64,000 nucleotides of DNA from Bacteroidales bacterium. Lineage in GTDB: Bacteria; Bacteroidota; Bacteroidia; Bacteroidales; WCHB1-69. This document shows positions 26,451 through 33,573 of this stretch, piece by piece (position 1 is the stretch's first letter; each line of letters opens with the position of its first letter). The translations under genes were made by a program, and so were the position numbers. Below the pieces are notes generated by a model that saw only the letters and a list, made by a program, of their open reading frames with translations, did not search any database and was not told the DNA's origin. Location of the stretch: positions 1-64,000 of the forward strand of contig JAEEKX010000016.1 of NCBI GenBank assembly GCA_016288655.1, in the 5' to 3' direction.

Positions 26451-27145
26451 AAGATAGATATATACGGCAGACTGTACTGCCCGAAATCGGAGAAGAAGGG
26501 CAGCTGAAACTGCACAACGCCAAGGTCTTGATCGTGGGAGTGGGCGGCCTCGGCTCGCCCACGGCCCTCTATCTGACGGCAGCCGGCATTGGCACGCTCG
26601 GTTTAGTGGATGACGATGTGGTGAGTATCAGCAACTTGCAACGACAGGTGCTCTATACCGAGGCGGAGGTGGACCAGCGCAAGGTGGGCTGCGCCGCCCG
26701 TCGGCTCAAGGCCCTCAACAGCGAGGTGACCATCCACGAGTACCCGTTCCGCCTCACCCGCGAGAATGCCGGGGAGTTGGTGGGCGGTTACGACCTTGTC
26801 ATCGACGGCTGCGACAACTTCGCCACGCGCTATCTGCTCAACGACGCCTGCCTCGCCGCCGGCAAGCCGTACGTGTATGGCGCTATCAAGGGGTTCGAGG
26901 GGCAGGTGTCGGTGTTCGGCGCGGGCGCGGTGCCGCGTTCCTACCGTGATCTCTTCCCCGAGGATATGGTGGTGCAGCCCGTCGATATCCGCGACAAGGG
27001 TGTGCTCGGCACCACGCCCGCTGTCGTCGGCAGCATGCTGGCCACTCAGGCCATCGCACTGATCGTCGGCTTCGGAGAACCGCTCATCGGCAAACTCTGG
27101 ACCATGGATCTGCGCACGATGCAGACGGCCACGATTGAATATTAA
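26447..27145 (+). CDS. thiF: ThiF/MoeB-family E1-like adenylyltransferase
   Basis: 232 residues with the nucleotide loop GVGGLGSPTALYL (30-42), DDDVVSISNLQRQ with the conserved Arg, and GCDNFATRYLLND. It should adenylate the ThiS C-terminus. It lacks both zinc CxxC pairs and has no Cys in the crossover region: the usual YRC(L/I)FP and the Cys before GVLG read YRDLFPED and IRDKGVLG. Only three cysteines are present, none in those positions. It is the last gene of the thi operon, overlapping thiH. Confidence 0.88.
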   Translation: MKDRYIRQTVLPEIGEEGQLKLHNAKVLIVGVGGLGSPTALYLTAAGIGTLGLVDDDVVSISNLQRQVLYTEAEVDQRKVGCAARRLKALNSEVTIHEYPFRLTRENAGELVGGYDLVIDGCDNFATRYLLNDACLAAGKPYVYGAIKGFEGQVSVFGAGAVPRSYRDLFPEDMVVQPVDIRDKGVLGTTPAVVGSMLATQAIALIVGFGEPLIGKLWTMDLRTMQTATIEY

Positions 27146-27186
27146 AGGAATTGCGGTTGCTGTTTCTCAGTTCCGCCATATTGTTG

Positions 27187-27194
27187 TACCTTTG
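27187..27194 (+). promoter_or_regulatory. -7 promoter element of the Nudix gene
   Basis: TACCTTTG fits TAnnTTTG and lies 22 bp before the ATG at 27217. It makes the Nudix gene independent of the thi operon. Confidence 0.55.
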
Positions 27195-27216
27195 CTGCGT
27201 TAAATTTACGCAAAAG

Positions 27217-28080
27217 ATGCCTCTCTTTCCCAACGATAAGAAATATTGTTACAAGTACCCGCATCCGGCGGTGACTACCGACTGTGTCATCTTCGGGTTT
27301 GACGGCTGGAAGTTGAACGTGTTGCTGATTCGGCGCGGTCTTCAGCCATTCCGCGGGCGTTGGGCATTTCCAGGAGGCTTCCTCAACATGGATGAGTCGG
27401 CGGAGGATGGTGCGGCCCGTGAGTTGTGGGAGGAGACCGGCCTGCGCGATGTCTATATCCGGCAGTTCCACACTTTTTCCGATCCCGACCGCGACCCGCG
27501 GGAGCGCGTGCTCACCATCGCCTATTACGCTTTGGTGCGGCTGAGCGAGGTGCGTGCCGGCGACGATGCCGAACGTGCCGAGTGGTTCCCCGTCGATGCG
27601 GTGCCCGCCCTCGCCTTCGACCACAACCTGATTCTGCGCGTCGCCATCCAGGAACTGCGCAAGCAGATCCATTTCGAGCCGGTCGGCTTTGAACTGCTGC
27701 CCCAGCAGTTCACCATGACGGAACTGCAACGGCTCTACGAGGCCATCCTCGGGGTCAAGTTCGACCGCCGCAACTTCCACAACAAGATGATGCACCTCGG
27801 CATCCTCAGTCAGGTGGAAGATGAGGATGAAGATGCAGCGCCGCAGGACGATGCGGCTTCCCTCACTCCCCAATCTCGGGAAGAGCGCATTCATGGGTTT
27901 GAACCCCCAAGGCGGAAGAGCAGCATGTCTTGTTCCGAATATGACGATGACGACAACAGGGTGTTGCGTTGCAACGACGCCCCTGTCCCCGAGATTCGGA
28001 GCAAAAAGGCCTTCCGCTATCAGTTCAATCGTGAAAAATACGAGGAGTTGAAACAGAAAGGATCGCGGCTGGAGTTTTAG
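27217..28080 (+). CDS. Nudix hydrolase/NrtR-like regulator with inserted segment
   Basis: 287 residues. A Nudix domain (Nudix box about residues 53-75, GGFLNMDESAEDGAARELWE followed by ETGL) is followed by a winged-helix part (PQQFTMTELQRLYEAILG, DRRNFHNKMMHLGIL), the layout of NrtR-like regulators and ADP-ribose/sugar-responsive relatives. The last strand (KAFRYQFNREKYEELKQKG) is separated from the helix by about 60 extra residues. The first are acidic (VEDEDED). Residues 219-260 are encoded by a 125-bp segment with inverted-repeat ends. ATG 27217 follows the promoter; the longer frame overlaps it. Confidence 0.8.
   Translation: MPLFPNDKKYCYKYPHPAVTTDCVIFGFDGWKLNVLLIRRGLQPFRGRWAFPGGFLNMDESAEDGAARELWEETGLRDVYIRQFHTFSDPDRDPRERVLTIAYYALVRLSEVRAGDDAERAEWFPVDAVPALAFDHNLILRVAIQELRKQIHFEPVGFELLPQQFTMTELQRLYEAILGVKFDRRNFHNKMMHLGILSQVEDEDEDAAPQDDAASLTPQSREERIHGFEPPRRKSSMSCSEYDDDDNRVLRCNDAPVPEIRSKKAFRYQFNREKYEELKQKGSRLEF
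27872..27996. mobile_element. Candidate mini-element inserted in the Nudix gene
   Basis: The segment is bounded by AATCTCGGG (27872-27880) and its exact inverse CCCGAGATT (27988-27996). Inside are smaller hairpins (GGGTT/AACCC at 27895-27906, GTTGC/GCAAC at 27963-27975). It is translated in frame as a low-complexity stretch that interrupts the conserved winged-helix region. This resembles a REP- or MITE-like element. There is no transposase, and a second copy is not present in the window. Confidence 0.4.
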
Positions 28081-28339
28081 CCGTATCTTCCATTTTTCTT
28101 CGTTGGGGCAACGTGAAGGCATGCAGGGACGGAGTTGCGCCATCGTCTCCACGGAGGGAATGCCACGGGGTTGCCTGTCAAAAAAGTAACGTCAAGGAAT
28201 TATCAACAAATAGGAAAATAAAAACTCTCTCATCTCTTATTTCGCAGAAAATATTTGTGAAAATACGTGTCATTCGTGTCCAAACGACTCCCTTAGTGGA
28301 AAAAAATCGTAATTTTGCAGTTTCAAAAACCGCAAGAAG
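28081..28339. repeat. Intergenic repeat remnants before yicC
   Basis: The left part (28107-28175) can fold: GGCAAC plus GGCAT pair with ATGCC plus GTTGCC around an internal loop. The right part contains the doublet CGTGTC-ATT-CGTGTC (28265-28279). This looks like the degenerate 'cacgaattacacgaa' type of repeat common in environmental bacterial genomes. No gene is seen. The yicC promoter lies at the end. Confidence 0.35.
28310..28317 (+). promoter_or_regulatory. -7 promoter element of yicC
   Basis: TAATTTTG fits TAnnTTTG and lies 22 bp before the ATG at 28340. Confidence 0.55.
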
Positions 28340-29212
28340 ATGATGAAGTCCATGACCGGCTTCGGGAAGGTTGCCTTCCAAGCCTTTTCTAAAAGTATAA
28401 TTGTAGAAATCAGGACGTTAAACAGCAAACAACTGGACCTGAGCACCCGCATTGCGCCGCTGTTCCGCGACAAGGAGAACGACATCCGTTCGATCATCGC
28501 GCAGAAACTGGAGCGCGGGAAAGTCGATGTTGCCATCTATGTTGATAAAAACGAGGCGCCTTCGATCAGTGTCAACACTGAGGTGGCCCGCGCCTACTAC
28601 AACCAGTTGCTCAACCTGTCGTATGAACTTCAGAATCCGGTGGACAGCGACATTTTCGTGCAGGTGTTGCGACTGCCCGACGTCATTGTCACCCCCCGCG
28701 AGGAGCTGCCCGAGGAGTTGTGGCAGCAACTGCGCGAGGCCGTGGAAACCGCTTGCGACCTGTGCGACAACTTCCGCATCCAGGAGGGACAGGTGCTCGC
28801 CGCCGACATGGAGAAGCGCGTCCGCCTTATCGACTCCCTCATCGAAGAGATTACTCCGTTTGAATCGCAACGTATTGAGAAACAGAGAGAAAAATTTGCC
28901 ACCGGATTGGAGGAACTGAAACAGAAGGGGCAGTATGATCCCAACCGCCTCGAACAGGAGATCATTTTTTACATTGAGAAACTTGACATCACCGAGGAGA
29001 AGGTGCGCCTGCACAAACACTGCAAGTACTTCCTTGAAACCATGAACGAAGCCGAGTCGAAAGGCAAGAAATTGGGTTTCATCGTCCAGGAGATGGGCCG
29101 CGAGGTCAACACCATCGGCTCCAAGGCCTGCGACTTCAACATCCAGCAGATCGTCGTCAAGATGAAGGACGAGGTGGAGAAGATGAAAGAGCAGTTGGCC
29201 AACATTTTATAG
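28340..29212 (+). CDS. yicC: YicC/YloC-family endoribonuclease
   Basis: 290 residues, the usual length. The N-terminal MKSMTGFGK and LNSKQLDLSTR, and the C-terminal DUF1732 region (HCKYFLETMNEAESKGKKLG, FIVQEMGREVNTIGSKACD), are diagnostic. Family members cut RNA or promote RNA turnover. The usual neighbour gmk is absent; der follows after 39 bp instead. Either ATG of the MM start could be used. Confidence 0.95.
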   Translation: MMKSMTGFGKVAFQAFSKSIIVEIRTLNSKQLDLSTRIAPLFRDKENDIRSIIAQKLERGKVDVAIYVDKNEAPSISVNTEVARAYYNQLLNLSYELQNPVDSDIFVQVLRLPDVIVTPREELPEELWQQLREAVETACDLCDNFRIQEGQVLAADMEKRVRLIDSLIEEITPFESQRIEKQREKFATGLEELKQKGQYDPNRLEQEIIFYIEKLDITEEKVRLHKHCKYFLETMNEAESKGKKLGFIVQEMGREVNTIGSKACDFNIQQIVVKMKDEVEKMKEQLANIL

Positions 29213-29251
29213 ACTTCGGGAAGTCCCGTGCTTCCTTTCAATACGAGAAAC

Positions 29252-30556
29252 ATGAGCAACATTCTATCCCTGGTCGGAAGACCGAACGTCGGTAAATCGA
29301 CGCTTTTCAACCGCTTGACGCAGACGCGCGAGGCCATTGTCGATTCCATCGCCGGTGTCACCCGCGACCGCAACTATGGCAAGTCCGACTGGAACGGCTA
29401 CGAGTTCTCGGTCATTGACACGGGCGGCTACGTTGTCGGCTCCACCGACATCTTCGAGGCGGAGATCCGCAAGCAGGCCACCCTCGCCATCGAGGAGTCC
29501 GACGTCATCGTGCTGGTGGTCGATGGCCGCGAGGGGCTTTCGCCGCTCGACGAGGAGATCGCCTCCATGCTGCGGCGTTCCAAAAAGCCATTCTACCTCG
29601 CCGTCAATAAGATCGACAGTCCGTCCAACTACTTCGATTACGCCGAGTTCTACGCTCTGGGTGTCGATCAGATCTTTCCCATCTCGGCCGTCTCCGGCAG
29701 TGGTACTGGCGACCTACTTGACGCCGTGGTGCAGCACTTCACCCACGAGGAGGACCACGTCATCGACGAACTGCCGAAGATCACCGTCGTGGGCAAGCCC
29801 AACGTGGGCAAGTCCTCCATTATCAACACTTTCCTTGGGGAAGACCGTCACATCGTCACCCCCATCGCCGGCACCACGCGCGACTCCATCTTCACCCGTT
29901 ACTCTGGCTTCGGCTTCGACTTCTACCTCGTCGATACCGCCGGTCTGCGCAAGAAGAAGAAGGTGGAGGAGAATCTGGAGTTCTACTCCGTGATGCGTGC
30001 CGTCCGCGCCATCGAAAGCAGCGATGTCTGCGTCCTCATGTGCGATGCCTCCACCGGCTTCGACGCCCAGGATCTCAACATCTTCAGTCTCGTTGCCCGC
30101 AACAAGAAGGGTGTCGTCATCGTGATGAACAAGTGGGATCTCATCGAGAAGGACAACCACACTCACAAGGAGTATGAGGAGTTGGTGCGCAAGCGCATCG
30201 AGCCGTTCGACGACGTGCCCATCATCTTCACTTCCGTCATCAACAAGCAGCGCATTTTCAAGGTGTTGGAGACCGCCGTGCAAGTTCACAAGAGCCGCCA
30301 GCGCCGCATCCCCACCTCCGAACTCAACGACTACATGCTGCCGATCATCCAGAACACGCCCCCGCCGATCACCCGCGACAAGGCCATCCGCATCAAGTTC
30401 GTGACGCAACTTCCCACCGCCGTGCCGTCGTTCGCTTTCTTCTGCAATCTCCCGCAGTATGTGCGCGACAGTTACAAACGCTTCTTGGAGAACCGAATAC
30501 GCGAACATTGGGACTTCCACGGCGTGCCCATCGAAATCTATTTCCGCCAAAAATAA
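29252..30556 (+). CDS. der: Ribosome-assembly GTPase Der (EngA)
   Basis: 434 residues with two tandem GTPase domains: first G1 GRPNVGKST near residue 9 with DTGGYV and NKID, second G1 GKPNVGKSS near residue 180 with DTAGLRKKKK and NKWD. A C-terminal KH-like domain follows (about 350-434). Der is essential for 50S subunit maturation. ATG 29252 (MSNILSLVGRPNVGKS) is the family-typical start; the upstream in-frame ATG adds 8 unlikely residues. Confidence 0.97.
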   Translation: MSNILSLVGRPNVGKSTLFNRLTQTREAIVDSIAGVTRDRNYGKSDWNGYEFSVIDTGGYVVGSTDIFEAEIRKQATLAIEESDVIVLVVDGREGLSPLDEEIASMLRRSKKPFYLAVNKIDSPSNYFDYAEFYALGVDQIFPISAVSGSGTGDLLDAVVQHFTHEEDHVIDELPKITVVGKPNVGKSSIINTFLGEDRHIVTPIAGTTRDSIFTRYSGFGFDFYLVDTAGLRKKKKVEENLEFYSVMRAVRAIESSDVCVLMCDASTGFDAQDLNIFSLVARNKKGVVIVMNKWDLIEKDNHTHKEYEELVRKRIEPFDDVPIIFTSVINKQRIFKVLETAVQVHKSRQRRIPTSELNDYMLPIIQNTPPPITRDKAIRIKFVTQLPTAVPSFAFFCNLPQYVRDSYKRFLENRIREHWDFHGVPIEIYFRQK

Positions 30557-30565
30557 CACAACCTT

Positions 30566-30985
30566 ATGCCACATCCTACCCTTCCCGTCCCCGCCATCGA
30601 CTATATTCCGCAACGTCCACCTATCGTAATGATAGACAACATTTTGGAATCCAACGATGACCATTTCAGCACCGACTTTGTCATCCTGTCCGACAACGTG
30701 TTTGTGGATGACGGGCAGTTCCGTGAGAGCGGTTTGATGGAGAATATCGCGCAGACGTGTGCGGCACGGGTGAGTTTCTGTGCGGAAGACCAGCGTGTTC
30801 CGCGCGGCGTCATCGGCGGCATCTCCAAGTTCCAGTTGCACGCGCTTCCCGCCGTCGGCGACCGCATCGTCACCACCATCCGTGTGGTGGCCGGCATCGA
30901 AAACGCCCTTGTCGTCGATGCCGAGGTGCACTGCGGTGACAACCTCTGCGCCACCAGCAGCATGAAGGTGTTTATTTCTGATTAG
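30566..30985 (+). CDS. Hotdog-fold FabZ/ApeP-like dehydratase
   Basis: 139 residues resembling stand-alone hotdog acyl-carrier dehydratases (IPQRPPIVMIDNIL, then GQFRESGLMENIAQTCAAR, GVIGGISKFQLHALPAVGD). Such proteins dehydrate 3-hydroxyacyl-ACP in fatty acid or aryl-polyene synthesis. The canonical FabZ His of HFPxxP is not seen at the N-terminus; Glu in the ESGLME segment is kept. It follows der by 9 bp with no other lipid genes nearby, so the pathway is unclear. Confidence 0.75.
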   Translation: MPHPTLPVPAIDYIPQRPPIVMIDNILESNDDHFSTDFVILSDNVFVDDGQFRESGLMENIAQTCAARVSFCAEDQRVPRGVIGGISKFQLHALPAVGDRIVTTIRVVAGIENALVVDAEVHCGDNLCATSSMKVFISD

Positions 30986-31159
30986 GGGGCGGCTTTCGTA
31001 TTTTAGGTATAAGTGATTGTATTTTAGCGATTTAATAAAGCTTTGATCGTTATTGTGATCAATGGCGCTGTTTCATTGTGATAAGTGGCGGATTGGCGTT
31101 GCGAAAACAAAAAAATCCGGGAACTTTTCCTTACCACTTTCTTTTTAATTTTTTTTCTT

Positions 31160-31167
31160 TAATTTTG
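31160..31167 (+). promoter_or_regulatory. -7 promoter element of the T9SS cargo gene
   Basis: TAATTTTG fits TAnnTTTG, 30 bp before the start codon at 31198. Confidence 0.55.
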
Positions 31168-31197
31168 CACCATGTTAACCCCTTAAATTTTATGCTT

Positions 31198-32982
31198 ATG
31201 AAAAAGTTTTACTTAATGATCAGTTTGTTAATGCTGACGGGACTTTTGCAGGCGCAGACGGTCCTGTTCAGTGACAATTTCGACAGTTACACGGCGGGGC
31301 AGCGGCTATGTTCCCAGAACAACACCGACTGGACCACTTGGAGCAACGCACCGGGCACCTCTGAAGATGCCTATGTCTCTTCGGAGCAGGCGTACAGCGG
31401 CGTCAACTCCTTGAAAATCGCCGGGACCAACGACATCATCTACCGCTTCTCCAACCAGACGTCCGGCGTCTTCGACATTGAATTCCGGTACTTCGTGCCG
31501 TCTTCCGGCAACGGCGCCTACTTCAACATCCAACACTACTACAACCCCGGCGTCGAATGGGCTTTCGAGTGCTTCCTTTACAACAGCGGCTCCGGCTATG
31601 TCACCATCAACGGTGCCAACACCAACTTCAACATCCCCGCCGACGCGTGGTTCCCGGTCAAGGTGCACGTCGATCTCGACAACAACTCCGCCACCCTCAC
31701 CGTCAACGGCGTGGACGTCATCACCTGGCCTTTCAACTACACCAGCGACAACACCAGCGGCATCTGCCAACTCGGCTCCGTCAACTTCTACGCCGGCGCC
31801 CCCGGCACGGGCACGGTCCAGGGTACCTATTACGTTGACGACTTCGTCTTCACCGAGGTGACTGCCGCCAACGACGGCCATTTCGTCTTCACCCCGAATG
31901 AAGACATCAATATCCAGACCAGCAACGCCACGGAGGCCTACGCCCTCAACCTCAGCAACCCCGGCGGCACGCCCGTCAACTACCGCATTGTCCCGACCTA
32001 CACTTTCACGCCCAACACCACTTCGCAGGGAGAGGCGACCTTGCAGCGTCATAACGGCAATATCGGCAGCGGCATCATCTACGGCTCCACCTTCGCTGCC
32101 GCGGCTGTCGGCTTCCCCGCCAGCGACCTGCTTGCGCAGAATCTCGTTGGCAAGTGCCTCACCCGCATTGAGGTCTATCTTGAGAACACGGCCTACATGA
32201 TCAACCCCAAGATCCAGGTTTATGACATGAATGGCATCTTGGTGGATGGCCCGGGCGACATCGTGTATGAGCAGGCCTTCTCTCCCATTGATGGCCTCAA
32301 CACGGTCTATCTCACCACGCCCTATCCGCTCGACGGCCGCGACCTCTGGTTCGGCTTCTATTTCGAGCAGACGGAGGCGACCGCTGCCAGCGAGACCCGT
32401 CCCGTGATCGACTGCGACGACGCCACCATGCCCGATCCCTACGGCAATTGGAGTAAGACCTCGGTCGCGTGGAACCACCTCAACAGCAACGCCGAACTCA
32501 CCTACAACTGGGCCATCACCGGCTATGCCGACGGCACGCCTATCACCCCGTGGATGAACATCACTCCGACGGGCCAGGGCACGCTCGCCCCCAACGGCAA
32601 CGCCACCGCCAACGTGGCACTCTCTTCACTGCCTACCGAAGTCGGCGCGACCCTTGACGGCAAACTCCACCTCTTCTCCACCGACATCGAGAATGCCGAA
32701 AACGTTCTCAATGTCCACGTCGCCATCATTGGCGTTGGAGTCGAAGAGCAGGAGCAGATCACCATCAGCATCTACCCCAACCCCGCCACCGACGTGCTGA
32801 ACATCGCTTCCGAGAACATCAACCGCGTGCAGGTGTATAACATGGCCGGCCAACTTGTCTCCGACGGCACGTATTCCGAAAACGAGATTACGATCCCCGT
32901 AACAAATTGGGCACCAGGTAATTACTTTGTCAAGGTGGTCACTCAGGGTGCCACCCGCACCGAGAAGGTCATCATCAGGTAG
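31198..32982 (+). CDS. Secreted T9SS cargo protein (type A sorting domain)
   Basis: 594 residues: a signal peptide (MKKFYLMISLLMLTGLLQAQ), then a jelly-roll/LamG-like region (about 20-220, with DNFDSYTAGQ at its start and YYVDDFVFTEV at its end). A middle beta-rich region follows, and the C-terminus is a type A T9SS sorting domain from about residue 520 (ISIYPNPATDVLNI, VYNMAGQLV, WAPGNYFVKVVT, EKVIIR). No peptidase or glycosidase motif is visible, so it is probably an adhesin or binding protein on the cell surface. Start at 31198 or 31192. A terminator follows. Confidence 0.85.
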   Translation: MKKFYLMISLLMLTGLLQAQTVLFSDNFDSYTAGQRLCSQNNTDWTTWSNAPGTSEDAYVSSEQAYSGVNSLKIAGTNDIIYRFSNQTSGVFDIEFRYFVPSSGNGAYFNIQHYYNPGVEWAFECFLYNSGSGYVTINGANTNFNIPADAWFPVKVHVDLDNNSATLTVNGVDVITWPFNYTSDNTSGICQLGSVNFYAGAPGTGTVQGTYYVDDFVFTEVTAANDGHFVFTPNEDINIQTSNATEAYALNLSNPGGTPVNYRIVPTYTFTPNTTSQGEATLQRHNGNIGSGIIYGSTFAAAAVGFPASDLLAQNLVGKCLTRIEVYLENTAYMINPKIQVYDMNGILVDGPGDIVYEQAFSPIDGLNTVYLTTPYPLDGRDLWFGFYFEQTEATAASETRPVIDCDDATMPDPYGNWSKTSVAWNHLNSNAELTYNWAITGYADGTPITPWMNITPTGQGTLAPNGNATANVALSSLPTEVGATLDGKLHLFSTDIENAENVLNVHVAIIGVGVEEQEQITISIYPNPATDVLNIASENINRVQVYNMAGQLVSDGTYSENEITIPVTNWAPGNYFVKVVTQGATRTEKVIIR

Positions 32983-33002
32983 TTTTCTCTAAGATAAAAA
33001 AT

Positions 33003-33042
33003 GGGGTTGAAAAAGTCGAATGGCTTGATCAACCCCTTTTTT
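33003..33042 (+). terminator. Terminator of the T9SS cargo gene
   Basis: GGGGTTG (33003-33009) pairs with CAACCCC (33030-33036), followed by a T run. It begins 20 bp after the stop. Confidence 0.75.
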
Positions 33043-33068
33043 ATATGGATGCCGTAATTTACAGACCA

Positions 33069-33497
33069 TCATTCTTTTTCCGTCGTCGCCTCATACAGTT
33101 CCGCGAGTTTGCGGGCGACGTCGGGGAAGTTGCGTTCTAAGATGATGGGGCGGCCGTTCGGATCGACGAAGCAGTGGCGCGTGCGGCCGGTCAGCACGAG
33201 GGCGCCGTCGCTTTTCCTTTTCATCACGTAGCCGATGGTGAGTCGCACGCCCCGGAACTCCTTGACGGACACCTCGATCTCCACGTCGTCGTCGAAGGTG
33301 GTAGGGGTCTTGAAGTCGCACTCCACGCCGATGACGGGCGAGATGATGCCCTCCTCTTCGAGTTTGCGGTAGCCGTAGCCGATCTGTTCCAGAAAATCGA
33401 CGCGTGCCTCTTCCATCCAGCGGATGTAGTTGGAGTGGTGGGTGACGCCCATCTTGTCGGTTTCGTAGTAATGTACTTTGTGCGTGTATGTTTCCAT
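33069..33497 (-). CDS. 4HBT acyl-CoA thioesterase (YbgC/FadM-like)
   Basis: 142 residues with the hotdog thioesterase signature YYETDKMGVTHHSNYIRWME (Asp in TDKMGV) and LEQIGYGY, then the RTRHCFVD strand. Enzymes of this group hydrolyse short or medium acyl-CoA in the cytosol. The start at 33497 begins the conserved region; the longer open frame runs through noncoding DNA. Its -7 box overlaps the clpB terminator, and it follows clpB on the same strand. Confidence 0.88.
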   Translation of the reverse strand: METYTHKVHYYETDKMGVTHHSNYIRWMEEARVDFLEQIGYGYRKLEEEGIISPVIGVECDFKTPTTFDDDVEIEVSVKEFRGVRLTIGYVMKRKSDGALVLTGRTRHCFVDPNGRPIILERNFPDVARKLAELYEATTEKE

Positions 33498-33515
33498 GGT
33501 TTCTGTTTTAAAAGA

Positions 33516-33548
33516 AAAAGCCCCCGTTCGAAGTTTTTTCGCGGGGGC
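33516..33548 (-). terminator. Terminator of clpB
   Basis: On the minus strand GCCCCCG and CGGGGGC pair around a 15-base loop that itself contains TTCGAA, followed by TTTTTCTTTT. It starts 25 bp after the clpB stop. Confidence 0.75.
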
Positions 33549-33555
33549 AAAAATA
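33548..33555 (-). promoter_or_regulatory. -7 element of the thioesterase gene, abutting the terminator
   Basis: TATTTTTG on the minus strand fits TAnnTTTG. Its final G is the first base of the clpB terminator stem, so a transcript starting here would begin inside that stem. Confidence 0.45.
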
Positions 33556-33573
33556 CGATTTTTTAAGAAATCC

